A DNA stretch of 64,000 bases, from contig JAWZYV010012253.1 in assembly GCA_038373885.1 (NCBI GenBank), forward strand, positions 124,001 to 188,000, given 5' to 3'. The notes beneath the pieces were generated by a model. That model ran no database searches. It had not been told where the DNA came from and worked only from the letters and a program-made list of their open reading frames with translations. Within the stretch, counting starts at the first letter, position 1, and each line of letters starts with the position of its first letter. The translations under genes and the position numbers were made by a program. This stretch comes from Cheiracanthium punctorium. Taxonomy: Eukaryota > Arthropoda > Arachnida > Araneae > Cheiracanthiidae. Below are positions 20,431 to 34,045 of this stretch, one piece after another.

Positions 20431-22292
20431 AAGCTTATAACAAACTTCGGCAATTATACTGTACAGTACCTAATTTCCCTCCAAGTGACACATTTTCTAA
20501 CATTTTGACTATCAATTGCAATAATACACAAGTAATAGTTAATTCTTCTTTGATCTAAAAGGGGTTTCCAAAATGTTCTTAGGGATGACAAAAAGATAAT
20601 ATATGTACTTTGAAAAAAAGAATTATATAGGATTCAATAATTTAAACAATTAATCCCAAAATTTATTTATCACTTCACGGCAAATATTATCTGAAACTAA
20701 AGAATCTGTTTGCCTTTAGTCATTGGACAAATAATGCATATACACGTGAAAGCTTTTAAATCAACAACTAACTAAATAAATAAATAAATAAAATAGAATG
20801 ACTTCACAGCATTTTAACTATCAAATTATTACCATTTTCAAACACTTTGGCAGGCAAACATTTGGAATCAGACAATGTACACGCAATTTAACGAGGCATC
20901 AAGTCACTGGTGAAAAAAAAAAAAAAAGAAAAGAGATCTTCTGTGAATCACCTGTTCTTCGGTGCATTGAATAAACACAGGAGAGATATTTTACCGTGAG
21001 AAAAAAGGATTTTCTTTTCGACATGATAACAATAAGAACTTAGTTATGCAAAAAGCCCGGTGTACAATGATCCAGAGTAAAGTATGAGGTTTTAAGCAGA
21101 TGAAACGTATAATGAATTTTTTCGTTTTAAGTTTGATCCTCCACGTTCCAGGATGTACTTGCAAATTCAGACAGTTCACAACCATTAGACTAGAGCTATT
21201 TAAGTTAGGACATACTTTTAAGGATAAAAATCATTTGAGGAGACACACGTGTGTGCCAAGATAACAATAACAATGGCTTGTTAAGAACGTTCTCGTCAAA
21301 CTATTCTGAATGCTGGAGTCACACAATTTTTCCAATAAAAATCAATTTCTCTTTAAATACCCAGCTCAAATTACTTTGCAAAAGCTATTCTCATTAAAAA
21401 TAAATACACGATCTTCATTACCTCAACCTCACATATAAGGCAAGGAATTGGATAAAGGTGAAACTTGGAGGGAAAAAAAATCACTAAACAATAACAATAT
21501 TGAATTTAACGTATGCACACGTGCTAGATCAGATTGGAATCAAACCAAATCTTCCAATAGCAGTTCAATGTTTTTCCAACCGGTCTAATCACGACTAAAC
21601 TAAAAGCAAAAAACATATTAGTAAATTTTTTTTGTAAGAATTATTCATTTTTCTTCTGACGCAACAGTACTATCAAGTCAATTAAAAGCGAATGAAACTG
21701 CATTTTTTTTTTTTTCTTTTCCCAAGAGCATTTTTTTCCTGAGCTCAAACGATAAATGCAATAAACCAGTTCTTCAAACCGATTTTCCGAAGAGGTATAT
21801 ACTTCGTACAGCATCCCTTTTATGTAGCAAATTCGTGCTCACGGCGTTCCGAATTTTAGAACAGCCAAAACCGTAATCAGCGGTTTGGGCGTTAATTATA
21901 CAGACGCCGCTAGTACTTTCGCTTGCTATCCAGACTTGACTGTTCAACAGCTCAAGTCAGTCACGAAATCTCCATGAACATTCACGTGGGGAAAACATTT
22001 AGAAGTTTCTTATTTTTTATTTTTATTATTTGCAGGCTAAATAAGCATTGCTCTTAACAATAGATTACAAAATCCGAATCAAAATTTAAAGTTTTGGGGT
22101 AGAGCCCTATCAATGCGTATTTTTATTTATAGCATATGTCTTATAGAGCATGTCAGTCTGAGACGTAACTTGAAAGTATAGATAGATGACTGTGCATGTG
22201 CATCTTTCTGTGCAGATTCTGCTTCTGGCGCAACTGATGCTCCAATTTTACTTTTATTGTATTAAACTTTACCCTTTGAAACGCAACCATTT
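20431..22292. other. Unannotated AT-rich stretch
   Basis: It contains short (AAAT)n and poly-A tracts (around 20776 and 20913). No coding signature. Confidence 0.5.
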
Positions 22293-22458
22293 CCCGATGC
22301 TGAAAAAGGGTAGCCGTTACAATCGCTCAATTTAACTACCACCTGGGTCTGAAATGGTCTTCAGATTTGTGGCATGCGATGAACGATTCTATCGACCGCC
22401 ATCTTGCTGGTAGTTAAATCGGACGATCGCAACGACTGCTTTTTTTTTCAGCATTGGG
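22293..22458. mobile_element. Fold-back MITE
   Basis: The arms of about 58 bp begin CCCGATGCTGAAAAA and end TTTTTCAGCATTGGG. They include the shared block ATTTAACTACCA. The loop is about 50 bp. There is no clear target duplication, so the superfamily is unknown. Confidence 0.7.
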
Positions 22459-24739
22459 CATTCTATCCAGCTGTTCTTCTATATCAATGTATTTCCATCG
22501 TATTCTCCATTTTCCAGCAGATGCCAGTGCTGTTAAAAATAATCCTGACTGTTTTACAAATAATGACAATTTTTACGAGAAATGATGTGCTAAAAAGAAA
22601 AGGATTCTCGTGTAACTATGTCATCTTCAAGTATATTTTTATAGAAATAAAAAAATTATTCTTCGTGACTGACAACTGTCAAAACATCAGAGTTTTGTGT
22701 TCTCAAGGCGAGGAGGACGCCGCGCGTTAAAGGGTTAAAAAACGGAATTAAAAATGCCAACTAAACTTGGATCGTTAATCATAGCAAAACACGAAACATC
22801 GCTGAAAAATTCTATCCCCTGCAAACACTTAAATACAACAATCTTGTTTTTTAACGGTCAAAATCTCAATGCAACGTTACAACAGATGCCTTGGAACTGG
22901 TTATTAAGGCGATTGCAAAATGTGTAGATCTGTCCTGTTGTTATGTACGAAATTTTAGACGATAGTAAAAATTTATAGGGAGAATAATGAAAGCTATCAC
23001 ATCACCAAGATTGAAATAACTCATAATTGGGCCTTAGTGATGGACGAATGGTTTCGAAGTTACACACCACTTCTCTTTCTGGTTGAGAGTCTGGATGTCG
23101 CAATCATGAGTAAAAAAGTGAAAATTTTCCTAAAACTTGAAAACAAATGTTTGAAATGATTTTTTTTTAAATTTGCCTTCCTCCTTTCCCCCTTATGGTG
23201 CCATAGAAATTTTTGTGCTGTGAAAGAATGTTCGTATATTTTAGAGGCTAAACAATTAAACAGATCTATTTTTGATTTAAAAAATTTAATGCATAATCTG
23301 AAAAATTCTGTTTCATACCTGTATAAAACTACAAAAGAAAGCATTGTGATTTTAGTATAAATATTTAAAAGTGATTTACTTTTTTTTATCAATCTCTAAA
23401 AGTAATCTAACTTGAAATAAAACTAAAAATGACTTAATGTAAATTAATATTAAATGATTAAAACAGAAAAATGGCATTAAATCTATGTTTAGAAAAAAAA
23501 ATAACTCATCTTAGGTATCTTATCAAAACAGATATCTTATTCTTAAATAAATAAATAAATATTCTTAAATAAATAAAAGTATGTATTTCTTTGTGAAAAT
23601 AATCTACAGTTATTGATATATTAATAAATGAGTCATGGTTAAAATTTATTTCCTTCTGTCAGTAGTGTACAAATAAAACGAATAGTTTAACTGTTTACAT
23701 TTTAAATAACATTTTTTATTTACATATATGTAAAGATATTTAGTTTATGTAAATTATAAGTCAATTGTTTAAAAAAATACTTTAATGATGTGTGAAACAT
23801 GTATGCAATTTACTGTTCTGATATTATATAAAAATAAATAAATAAATAAATAAATAAGTAAATGTATGTTTAGTGTAAGATATCCGTACCGGCAACCAAA
23901 GGAGCTTTGGATGTCCGATATCCGGCAAAATCAATATCCGTTGCATCCCATACTTGGTGGCTTACGAATTAAAAAACTGCCAAAGCTACAGTAATAAATG
24001 ATGAGACTATTGAAGGTCAAAATACTGTTACATTTTCAAGTATTTTAATAAGTATCACACCTTTTAAAGATTTTTTTAAGTATTTCATGCTTACATTATT
24101 CTGGAAAATACAGTCATTCAAATGATTTTTTAATGCACTATAATGAAATAATATAATTTTACTGGGTATGTTCCAGATCTAAAACACTGCGATAGGATTA
24201 CTTTTGACAACAACTTGTAAGAGGATCCTCGAGCTCCTGCACATAAATTCGATGAATGTGTTCAACACAGTTACAAGAACGACTTGTACTTTAATAGATT
24301 TCTGACAAATCTGACCTTTCATATATTATAATATTGTTTTACATAAATACTGGAAACATGAAAAATCGAGTTTTAAAATCGCTCCCTTGTCAATAAGCCC
24401 ATCTCAAAATTCCGACTCCATCACTTGAAAATCATTGTATTATAACACTAGAGGAAATGTACATATTCAAGCATATTGGATGCTTCCTACGCGGAGTTTC
24501 TTTTTTGATGATCAGCATTGTAAATACATCCGACTACAACTAAGTCTGATCTTTAAAGATTTCACTCTCCCTTTCGGGATACAAACCTCTATTTTTATGT
24601 TTCTTTATCAGTATTACTAAATATTAATGATAAAAGTGGGATGATATGTTAGAGGTTATATAGTACCTGCTTTTGAATTTAAACTGGTCGAAAATAAAAT
24701 AAAATCTGTCTTTTAAAGACCTCAAAATAAATAAAATAT
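22459..24739. other. Unannotated AT-rich stretch
   Basis: It includes an (AAAT)n tract near 23832-23860. The GGATGTCCGATATCCGGCAA patch at about 23918-23950 resembles the ATCCG-rich ends of the hAT at 52298 and may be a relic. Confidence 0.45.
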
Positions 24740-24905
24740 GACGGGAAAAAAATGTTTTCCTGAATTCAACAAAATTTTGTTAATTCAACAGAAATTTGAT
24801 TGACGGTATTTCAACCGAATAATTTTGTTAGTTTTAACAAAATTATTCGGCTGAAATAGCGCCAACCAAGTTTTTGTTGAATCAACAAAACAATTTTTTC
24901 GGTGT
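24740..24905. mobile_element. Fold-back element with a TTGTTGAATCAACAA core
   Basis: This is an inverted repeat of about 80 bp per arm around a short GTTT centre. The inner arms ACCGAATAATTTTGTTA and TAACAAAATTATTCGG are perfect. Related TTTTGTTGAA/TCAACAAAA blocks occur at 47005-47215. It is non-coding. Confidence 0.75.
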
Positions 24906-26215
24906 AATAATATAAACAAATTCTTAATCTAAAAAAGAGAATTTTAAATTGAAATCTATTTTGTTTGTTACTTAATAAATATTATTATAATTATTTGGTT
25001 TAATTTCCATTTTTTTTATGAGTGTGTAGTAGGCAGCTACAAAATCAGTTGTGCTTCATCCAGTTTGCTTACAATACTTAATGTAATACAGAAAAATGTA
25101 CCGATTAAAGTAGCAATAACTATGATGCTTTGTTGATTTCTCGTTCAAAAATATTGTTAAAAATGTATTGTAATTATATATTATTAATATTAATATAAAG
25201 CATTGTTAACAAAACAATTTTGAAACAGCTTAATTGAGTAAAAAGTAATTTTTCTTGTTTCATTAAATTTGAAGAAATGAACATGAATGCCGCAGTATGA
25301 AATTATCTTCAGATGATGATGCAGCAGCAGCATCAATGGCAATAAAACGATGCAGCAGCAGCATCATATTACACACAGAAAAAAAACATTCTGAATACTT
25401 TGACATACTACAAACATAAGCATTTGCTTCAGCTTAAACACTTTAAGTCTCACGCGCGAGCTCGCGAAGCCAGTTTAACTCCCCCATTTCTATTTATTTA
25501 TAAACATTCTGGAATTTTGAAACAAATTTTTACAAGTTTAGATTTTATGAGCAAGTTCTCCAAGAAACAAACATAACTAACTCACTAATGATTTAATTGA
25601 ATCACTGGCTATTAAAACTCAGATTTTATATAGTTAAACATGATGGAACGTATGAAAATAATAATTTAAAAAAAACCTATTTTCAGCAGAACTTTTCTCC
25701 TCGCATATGTATATGAGCAACAATATGGTACTTGCCTTGCTGAAACTCTCTTTTAATCTTTGCATGGCTCTGGAGATTAAAATCTACTATTCTAAAGCGT
25801 TTAGTCTTTTGATGCAAAATCATGTAGGTTCAGAGAGAGATTGGGAGGAAGGTAGATAAAACGTTGTTTTTGTGCAAGTATAAAGAATTTTAATTAATCT
25901 GGGAAAGGAAAGCTAAACACGTGTATGAGAAAGATGGGTTGAAAGCAACCAACAGCTTTCATAACTGATGTCTTAAAAGTAGAAGTTGCTTTAACACGGT
26001 TAATTGATAGCATCGGTGATTTCACTGTATGAAAAGTTATTGGGGATTTAAAAGTTGAAATATAGCTCATTCTTTTTAAAAGGGTTGTTTGATTTCAATA
26101 GCATTGTTATTATGTTATTTGATAATATTCTATATTTCTATTCTTCAAATAGACAAATCTTGCTAAAATGGCACTTTCACAATGATTCATGATATATTTT
26201 GTGCGTGCCAGTTTA
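24906..26215. other. Unannotated stretch with short GCAGCA repeats
   Basis: GATGCAGCAGCAGCATCA occurs twice between 25317 and 25367. Nothing else was recognised. Confidence 0.5.
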
Positions 26216-26298
26216 GGAAATTTCACGCCGACATCAGTACTATGGGGTTCTCATCCCGAGCTGTGCCTACAGTCAAGAATTTTCTAAACTGGGCCCTG
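26216..26298. mobile_element. Right-end fragment of hAT MITE family C
   Basis: GGAAATTTCACGC ... AGTCAAGAATTTTCTAAACTGGGCCCTG matches the right ends of the copies at 54153-54584 and 56202-56504. The left part is missing. Confidence 0.7.
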
Positions 26299-29159
26299 GA
26301 GTAGAGAAGCTTCCAGCGGAAACTAGCATAATTAAGTAAATGCGATCGGATTAAAAAGAAAAGAAATATACTATCCTACTCTTCTAAAACAACTTTATTG
26401 AAAAATTCAGATTTCAATTTTTACACCACTATCTTTCTAATATTTTTAAAAGTAGGCCTAAATATTCAAAACTATACTGTAATGAAATAGTGTATACTGC
26501 AGTTATATACTTAATGAGCAACTTCAATCAGACGCAAACAAGTAATGTTGCTACAAATACTTGGAAATTATAGAGTTTAATATTTTTGCTTGGATTGGAA
26601 ACAGATAATTTTATGACCTGCAACTTTTGTCATTAATTTTAGAATTAGTTTATTCTAAATTTGGTTGGTGAGTATTAATAGCAATCACATCATTATACCA
26701 AATAAAAAAAAAAATCTTTTGTGTTCACCAGCTGACTTCCTTGAGCGTCTATTAGATCATAAATATTTTCGGTGCATTCCGCACTTCATCTAAATTGCTT
26801 TCATTTGAGAAAGAGATACAATACTGCAATGATACTAAGGTTTAGCCATAATCAAATATTTGAGATACCGCCAGATACCGTTAATTTTACAGTTATGCAA
26901 AATACGTAATTATTTTTGGCGACATTTGGGCAAAACTCATCTTTGAGTCAGTCATCAAGATTTTGTGCATGGCCCAAACAATGACTGACTATAGACATAT
27001 TATATTGAAGATGTCCATACACCTTAATGTAAGTAAATTCTTTTGATTGGTCCTGTAAACAAACTATGCAGTAGATTGGAATCAAAAAGAGAGGCGTTCA
27101 ACTGGATGTTACAAAAATCCAAAATATAAAATTTCCGCATTCTACGAGAAACAGCTTTTGAGATATGCAAGTTACATGCATACATTCGTACGTACAAACG
27201 TCAGCGAAAAAAATTGTCAAAGTGGACATGAATACATACGAATGTGCATATGTACTTTGAGACATTTCTCAAAAACTCTTCAAAGTAAATTTAGATAAGA
27301 CAAGGGCTTGACGGATGTAGTCAAAAATAAAGCTTGAGGGATAGAGTCAAAACTAATTTTTCATCAAAATCTGCATACCGAATTTTTTTACCATCGCTAT
27401 ACAATCCTTTTATACACAAGGTACATCCTTGTATACACAAGGAAGTAATAAAGTGGATAAAATTTCTCACAGAAATTTTTAAGAAATAAATTACGTGCAG
27501 AATTGTGGCTGCAGCCATAGTCACAATTAGTTTTTGAACAAGAAATATTTTGCTATGATTTCCATCAGGACTTCAAAAGAACTTTTACAACTCTGCAATT
27601 TTGGTTAGGTGAGTACAAAGTCAAGGCGTTGTTAGAAAAAAGTTGCAGAAGCATGTTGTAGCAGTGAATTACGATGATTTGTCTGTTTACCGAACCTACA
27701 CTTTTGATTAAAACTGGTTAGAAACAAAAATATTATATCCCGTTAAAAGTTATTGTCCTTTATGCCATTGAAATGATGAGTTTTTAAGTATATTTTGCAA
27801 CCCTTGATCGCAGAGACTGTTACAAAGGTACCGAATCAGTTATTTTTTTAGATGGTGTGTTTAGTGAAATAAATTGAAATTCATACAAATAAACCATCAG
27901 TTGGTGGGTGGCTTATAGGATAAATGTTAGATCTCTGAGACAATGATAAACAATATGAAAAGAAAAAAAATCACATAGAATAATATAATGTTTTAAATGC
28001 TGGAGAACAAGCTGACGGTACCAGTTTAAATCATTTTTTGTTACCTAAATTATATTTGGAATCACCACCCTCAAAGGCTAACTTCTCCATAATGCAACTT
28101 GATGTCACAAAATTGGCCGTAGAATTCAATCGGAATCCGAACGAGGAAAAGCATTCCTGATGCGCAAGGAATATTTTTACTGCACACGACCCATCTTTTT
28201 ACCGGATTCATGGATCGCCATTTCTTCTGCATGGTCTCACAGTTTATAATAACCACATCCAGGGAACCGAAACGGTACTCTTTGGATAATTCTTCCTCCG
28301 CAGAGGCCGATGCATATCAAATTTTTCCCTCTTTTAAACGCTTTGAGCTACATAAGCATTCTTAACGCAAGCTTGAGGGATCACTCTCTTATTTTTTTTT
28401 TCGGACAGCCACTAAATTACGGAAACTTGGTCCATTGTTTAGTGGGTGAACCTTTTTCGAACAATGCGCTGCTCGGAATAGAAAAGTTTGTTTCAGAGTG
28501 TGTGGAACAAGTCAGGTAATCTTATGATAGCTGGCAGGAAAAGAATTTTTCACCGTGACCAAGTTTTTGTTCTTAAGAATTAAGAGCTCCTACTGACCAC
28601 GAATCGGTGGACCAATTCACAGCAGAAACTTAAGTTAGTGTAAATAAATAATTTTATGATAGGGTATGGCAATTTAACAGCAAAACATCCCTTAAAAACA
28701 ATGTAAAACTAGCATAGTCATACCAGCGCTCGTAAGTCGCAAAGCAAAAACAACATATTAGTTCGTTTATTATTCTCTAACATATTACTGTTCATCTATT
28801 GCTTAATTTACCTAAAAAGAAATCCTACTCCTTATTTTCTCTATTATGTCCAGCTATGTATTTTTGTCTTTCATTGAAATCCGAATCATATTTATACTAA
28901 AACATTACTTTGATGGTTTTTGTGTTTGGATAGGCATTATGGAACTGAAAAGAATGTAATTATTTTTTCAGAATTTCAAACATGAGTATAGAGGCGAATA
29001 AAATAAACTTCATAGTTGAATGATGTAGTGATGGTATGAATACTAATTAATGTGTTTGATTTAGTTTAAAAATTTATCAATAATTCAATGAATTATAAAT
29101 CGAATTTATTAAAAAATAAGTAGTATCAGCAAATGCCGCATAGGATTTGTATAGCATTT
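26299..29159. other. Unannotated AT-rich stretch
   Basis: Short open frames at 27321-27524, 28071-28256 and 28310-28519 have no recognisable motif. No TIRs were noted. Confidence 0.5.
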
Positions 29160-29345
29160 GATTCAATTTATTATTTTTCCTAATGGCGGGCACTAGCTGT
29201 TTATAGACATTGGCCACTAATAGCCTTAAAGTAACGATCACTTTATTATGGAGGCATCTGATATGTGAGCCAGCGTTGCCTTCTGTGAAGGTACGGAAGA
29301 AATAACACCCAAGCCCATGCTGGGAATCGAACCTGGACCCGTGTT
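29160..29345 (-). mobile_element. Possible tRNA-derived SINE fragment
   Basis: On the minus strand CCAGGTTCGATTCCC (29322-29336) is a perfect RNA polymerase III B box (GGTTCGATTCC). No A box is found upstream, so it is a truncated copy. The 3' part ends CCATTAGGAAAAATAATAAA, similar to CCATTAGAAAGAAAG at the end of the 20 kb element. Confidence 0.5.
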
Positions 29346-30550
29346 GTGGTAAACCTGTTTATACATATAGTTTTATATTTTGACTGATGACAGTCAGCGA
29401 AATGTTTTCCATTCCTGTCCAAACGTATAAAAAGATTAGAAATACCTATCTAAAGCATTTATTTCACTATTCTTAGTACATTCGAAATTCCGCTTACATC
29501 CGATAGATGCGTATAACCAAGAGATCACTGCATTATGCAAGATAAATTTCCTGCATGAATATATCTATTTCAACAAGTTCTTAGTTTTACTTTTGCTTGA
29601 CAGTTGTCACCATTCATTTTCTCTAACATCTTTTTAGGAGTGGAACTGACATTAGAGCTGCACTGTTGTGCTCCAAGCATACTTCATCGAATTCTTTCTT
29701 CGTGTATTCATATTTTTTATCCTGTCGGCATCCGTGTTAAAAAAGAGTTAAGGGAAGTTCGGGCTGTTTAGTCTACCTACATACAGATGGTTTCAGTGAA
29801 TAGAGAATCTTTTGTTTCGCGATTTCTGTTTATTGACTGCGATTTGATTGTGCTCAGGAAATAACTGTCGAGGTTAGGCTGCTATTTCTATATTTTTTAG
29901 CCCTTTTGTTGAATGAGCTTGTGACTTTTATATAGTTAAGTCTTAATTTGCGATTAAAATTACATTCTTATCTTGTTACCAATATTTTGGAACATTTAAA
30001 AAATAAAAGTTTTGATTAGAGGTCTGAAATTTCTGTGGAAAATATAATTATTTTCAGAATCTGCTGTATGGCATAAGAGCCTTGTTTATCAATTTTCCGT
30101 TTTACTTTTGAGATTTCTGATATAAACTTCTCATTAAATCAGAACAGTATAATTATAGCAATTAAATTAACTAATTAAAAATCCAATTAATCGGTCTATT
30201 AAGTAGCAAAATTTCTGTTATTTTTATTTAATCCAACTGAAATATTTTATCACTAGTTTCAGGAACCAGCACATTCAACTAAAAGCTGGTAAATAAAGCT
30301 TTTAATACAGTAACGTGATAAAAATATTATTATTTGTTGCAAATGTAGATTTAATAACCAAGCATGATTTAAATGTCTGATTTGTGTTTTAAACATAAAG
30401 AATGCGTCAAGTTACAGAGGAATGAATATTTTTCAAAAATATCATATTCAGTTACAAATGAATTTAATTAATAACTAGTTTCGGGCTTTTTTTATTTGCT
30501 TCATTTATTCGAAAAAATCATCAAAAGATTCCTCTACAAGATCTTCTGGA
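29346..30550. other. Unannotated AT-rich stretch
   Basis: No gene or repeat signature. Confidence 0.5.
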
Positions 30551-30672
30551 AAAGAAACGAATATAGGTACGAATACTGAGTATACTCATACAAACGGATA
30601 CGAATAGGAATCTATATTTTCTTAGGGAGCTCCGGGTATACGAAAATAGATACCGATATCTGACACACCTCT
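30551..30672. mobile_element. Right end of a hAT relic related to 52298-53481
   Basis: It ends GATATCTGACACACCTCTA, matching the GACACACCTTTA right terminus at 53481, and upstream is rich in (G/C)ATACGAATA motifs. A left end and a target duplication were not found. Confidence 0.45.
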
Positions 30673-31224
30673 AATTATAACTTAGTAACCGCCCAAATAA
30701 TTCTTCTATACGGTAGCTGATATTTCTTCATATCTCATGAATTGTCTATGAATGTTCTCTGTAGGGGTTTTTAAATCGAGATCATTCTTATTGTATTTGC
30801 ATACATTTAATTTTTAAGTAAATAATCAAGCATTCAGTGTCATATTCAGCACTTATTATTTATTATTTATTTTTATAGATACAATTTTAATGATTATTTT
30901 GCACAACCATCGCCATTAATTAATGGCTCAACCAAACTTTGTTTTTATGGATTATACGAGATAACTAAACAGTGCAAATTCATTGATTTATAGCTACTTA
31001 CAGTCAGTTAACTGTGCCATGATTTTGGATGATTTATTTTTGTGACATACGTTAATCTCTATTCATCGTTAAGAGTGTTCGCAAATGAATGGCAAAAATC
31101 AAATTGGTAAGTAAAAGTCACTAATTTCGTATATTTCTCTCACTTAGAAGGATGTTTAAAAGGAAAGTATCAATTTCTTATCTACAGTAAATAACAGCTT
31201 CCCGGGCTGGTAATACTTCGATCC
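30673..31224. other. Unannotated AT-rich stretch
   Basis: No gene or repeat signature. Confidence 0.5.
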
Positions 31225-31440
31225 TAGTTTCAGGTGAGATGAGCTAAAGTAGTTTTTCAGTGCTTTCAATCATCCATCAAACACAGGTACAAAGTGAGCG
31301 GCACTAATGATATGGTGATAGCTACACCTGTGCCAGCAAAAGCACTCAAAATGGTTTGACCCCAGAGCAACTTTTGCTGAGGTCCATTTGTGACTGCATT
31401 AAGATTTCGTCGAAGATGTATGGTAGGTATATTTTTGCAA
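31225..31440. repeat. Diverged dispersed repeat, paired with 32145-32330
   Basis: Shared blocks are CATCCATCAA-CA, CACTAATGATATGGTGAT versus CCCTAATAACATGGTAAT, and GACCCCAG...AGGTCCATTT versus GACTCCCAG...AGAGGTCTATTT. The order is the same in both. Possibly an old SINE. Confidence 0.45.
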
Positions 31441-32144
31441 ACTGTGCCACCGAGACATCAATGACATCATAATATGCAAGGACTTAATCTTTTGAAATAA
31501 GCGTGTTCAGTGTTTAATGCTGCATGCATGCTTTCTTTCTTTACAGGTGTACGATTTTTATTAATTTATGGTCACAGATTAATTAATACGTTCTTCAGCG
31601 CAAAATATTCAATTTTCCTCTACCGTAAGTTGATAGCAATATTTATTTAAAAAATAAAAAATAACTGCAAAGAAAAATGTTTCCTTCAAAGACCTTAGAA
31701 AATACAACTCTGTTCTTTTTCCTTACAAAAAGTATGTGGTGTATTCTCTCCTCCCCCCCCCCCCCCCCTTGTAAAAGGCCTACCTCTTAAAGGAGGAAAA
31801 AACACTTAGCCCCTAAAGAGACTAAAAAAAGCACTTTTTTTTTTTAAATTCACATAAAATAAATTCATCGAAGGTTGAAGTCATAGCGACTTTAAAACTA
31901 CTTTTTATGTGAGCTGTTGGAATTTTGTGTCCAGAGAAAACAGCTCGAGGCTGTGCAAAGAAAGAGGTTCTGGATCTTTCTGAGGTCAGAAATCTTACAT
32001 CGAAGTATCCCGTATGAACTCAAGTTTAACTCAAAATAAAAATATTTTTGTTTGATAATCTTGTAAATGTATAACCATCTAGACTAACTCCCTCTGCATG
32101 TACATTAAACCTAACATCTCTCTTATTTATTTTAGGTACAAGGA
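31441..32144. other. Unannotated stretch
   Basis: It contains a C homopolymer of about 17 near 31752. No gene signature. Confidence 0.5.
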
Positions 32145-32330
32145 ACAAACGTTTTTCAAAATCCTCGTCATCCATCAAGCATCAGCAGAAGGTGGATGGC
32201 CCTAATAACATGGTAATCACCACACTCTATGGAGTCTGGAGGGAGCAACAACATTCGAAATGAACTGACTCCCAGTATGTTTTTGTAATTCCAGAGGTCT
32301 ATTTAAAGTCTTAAAGATATTTAGAACGGA
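32145..32330. repeat. Diverged dispersed repeat, second copy
   Basis: Counterpart of 31225-31440. The hairpin at 32344 starts just after it. Confidence 0.45.
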
Positions 32331-32343
32331 CGGCTCTGAAGCA

Positions 32344-32435
32344 ATTTCTCTCTACAAAAATAAAATTATACGCAAATGATGCATGTTGTTAAATGCATCA
32401 TTTGCGTATAATTTTATTTTTGTAAAGAGAGAAAT
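32344..32435. repeat. Long near-perfect hairpin
   Basis: The arms of about 41 bp (32344-32384 and 32393-32435) differ only by a 2-base indel, with an 8-base loop. No terminal duplication is evident. It could be a young fold-back insertion or a template-switch product. Nothing shows that it is a miRNA gene. Confidence 0.85.
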
Positions 32436-34045
32436 CCTAAAACGAAATAGTAATTTACTCTGTGAGCACAACTGTGCCTATGTATGCAAAAAATTTCAAA
32501 TTTGTTAAAATCTTGGAATTACTTTAATTTCGAACAAAAAAATATTTTTATTGTTGCAAAATTACTAATTTTTTGGATTTTGTGAGCTGATAGTTTATTA
32601 TTTTTTTATCTGACTATGGAGATGAGTGGTTTACCTTTTAACCTTGATGAGTGATTAATCTTTTGTTGGTTGCAAAATAGTCCACGAAATGTCACTGTAC
32701 ATTGCCAAAGACAGAACCCATCCTCATTGGTCCCCTACCTATATCCAAACGTCTGCGAACAGAGCGTGAACCGACTTTAAATTGGTGTAGTGCTTCTTCT
32801 TCCGTTTGATACTAAAGTTATGACATCTTCCTAAGCTCATTTGAAAAATATGTCGAAATTAAAAGCAGGAAAGGGAAATGTTTCTAAAATTCGGAAACAA
32901 ATGTTTTCAACCAAAAGATTTTGAAAACAAGTTGGAGACACAAGGTGTAGACAAGATTTTTTTTTTCGAGGTTAGTGTGTGTGTGTGTATAGGGGGGGGG
33001 GGAGCGGAGCGTAGATCTGTATTAATAAACTGAATTGAAACTGAGGACGATGAGGATATATGCCGACCCCCCCCCCCATTGGTACGTACACACATCCTGT
33101 GTTTCCCTTCTACGCTATGTTTAAGTTTAAACCACTAACTACTAGCCATTGTTGGTACTTTGTCTCTTTCATATCCTAAAAATGTGTTAGCATCTGTAAA
33201 AAAGGTGAAAAGTACTATTTTAGCTAATCAATCACAAGCATGCGAACTCTTCACTGTACACAGTCGTTCATTTTTATCTTTCATCCTTCCCTTCATCCCT
33301 AGGCACATGAATATTTATGATCACTAATCACCAAGAGCAGAGTCCCAAGAAAGGCAAAAGGTGTGTTTCCGTTTTTCTTTCTTTCTTTTTCTGGAGTTCT
33401 TTTAAGTGGGCGGCAGTCAGTCGAGTCATCAGCGAAAGAAGGTATGCCAATAAATCTTTGCAGGTCTGACCCACATCAAATCGAACCATTTTTGTCCATT
33501 CATTCCACGTACGAAATAACAAAAAATAAATGACTATAAAAATGACAAGTTAGCTTCGTAGAAATTGAATACCGAATTATTAGACATGATACAAAATCTC
33601 GCTGCTCTAAAAATTATGAAAGAGATGGAGTACACAAAAGAAAGCGACAATAAAACTTGGACTGAGGTGAGAAACATCCTTTTTTCAACAAAACTGTAAA
33701 ACATTTTAACCAGCAAGAAATACGTGATCAAATTTTATAAGGTAGAAATTTTTATGGATTTTATTATATCTCGCATCACTCTTACGATCAAAACCTTGTG
33801 GTGTCAATAGGTTACTGATTTTTTTTTACTATTGTGATCAGTGTGCTAAATACAATGATGAGATGAGAAAAAAAAAAGCAGAAACTGGACTTCTAATCCA
33901 ATGTTTTGAAAACACTTACCTATACACGATATCTATTATTTAGAAAATTTTCAGATCAATTCAGTCATTTAATTGATCTGCAACAATTAATCATTAAGTA
34001 TGGATTTATCAAATCCGAATACTCTCCTGTGCATGTTCTTCATTA
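32436..34045. other. Unannotated AT-rich stretch
   Basis: A GT tract followed by G homopolymers lies near 32974-33002, and a C homopolymer near 33067. No gene signature. Confidence 0.5.

Noticed and set aside
29322..29336. Functional tRNA gene
   Set aside because: Only a B box is present; no A box or cloverleaf can be drawn.
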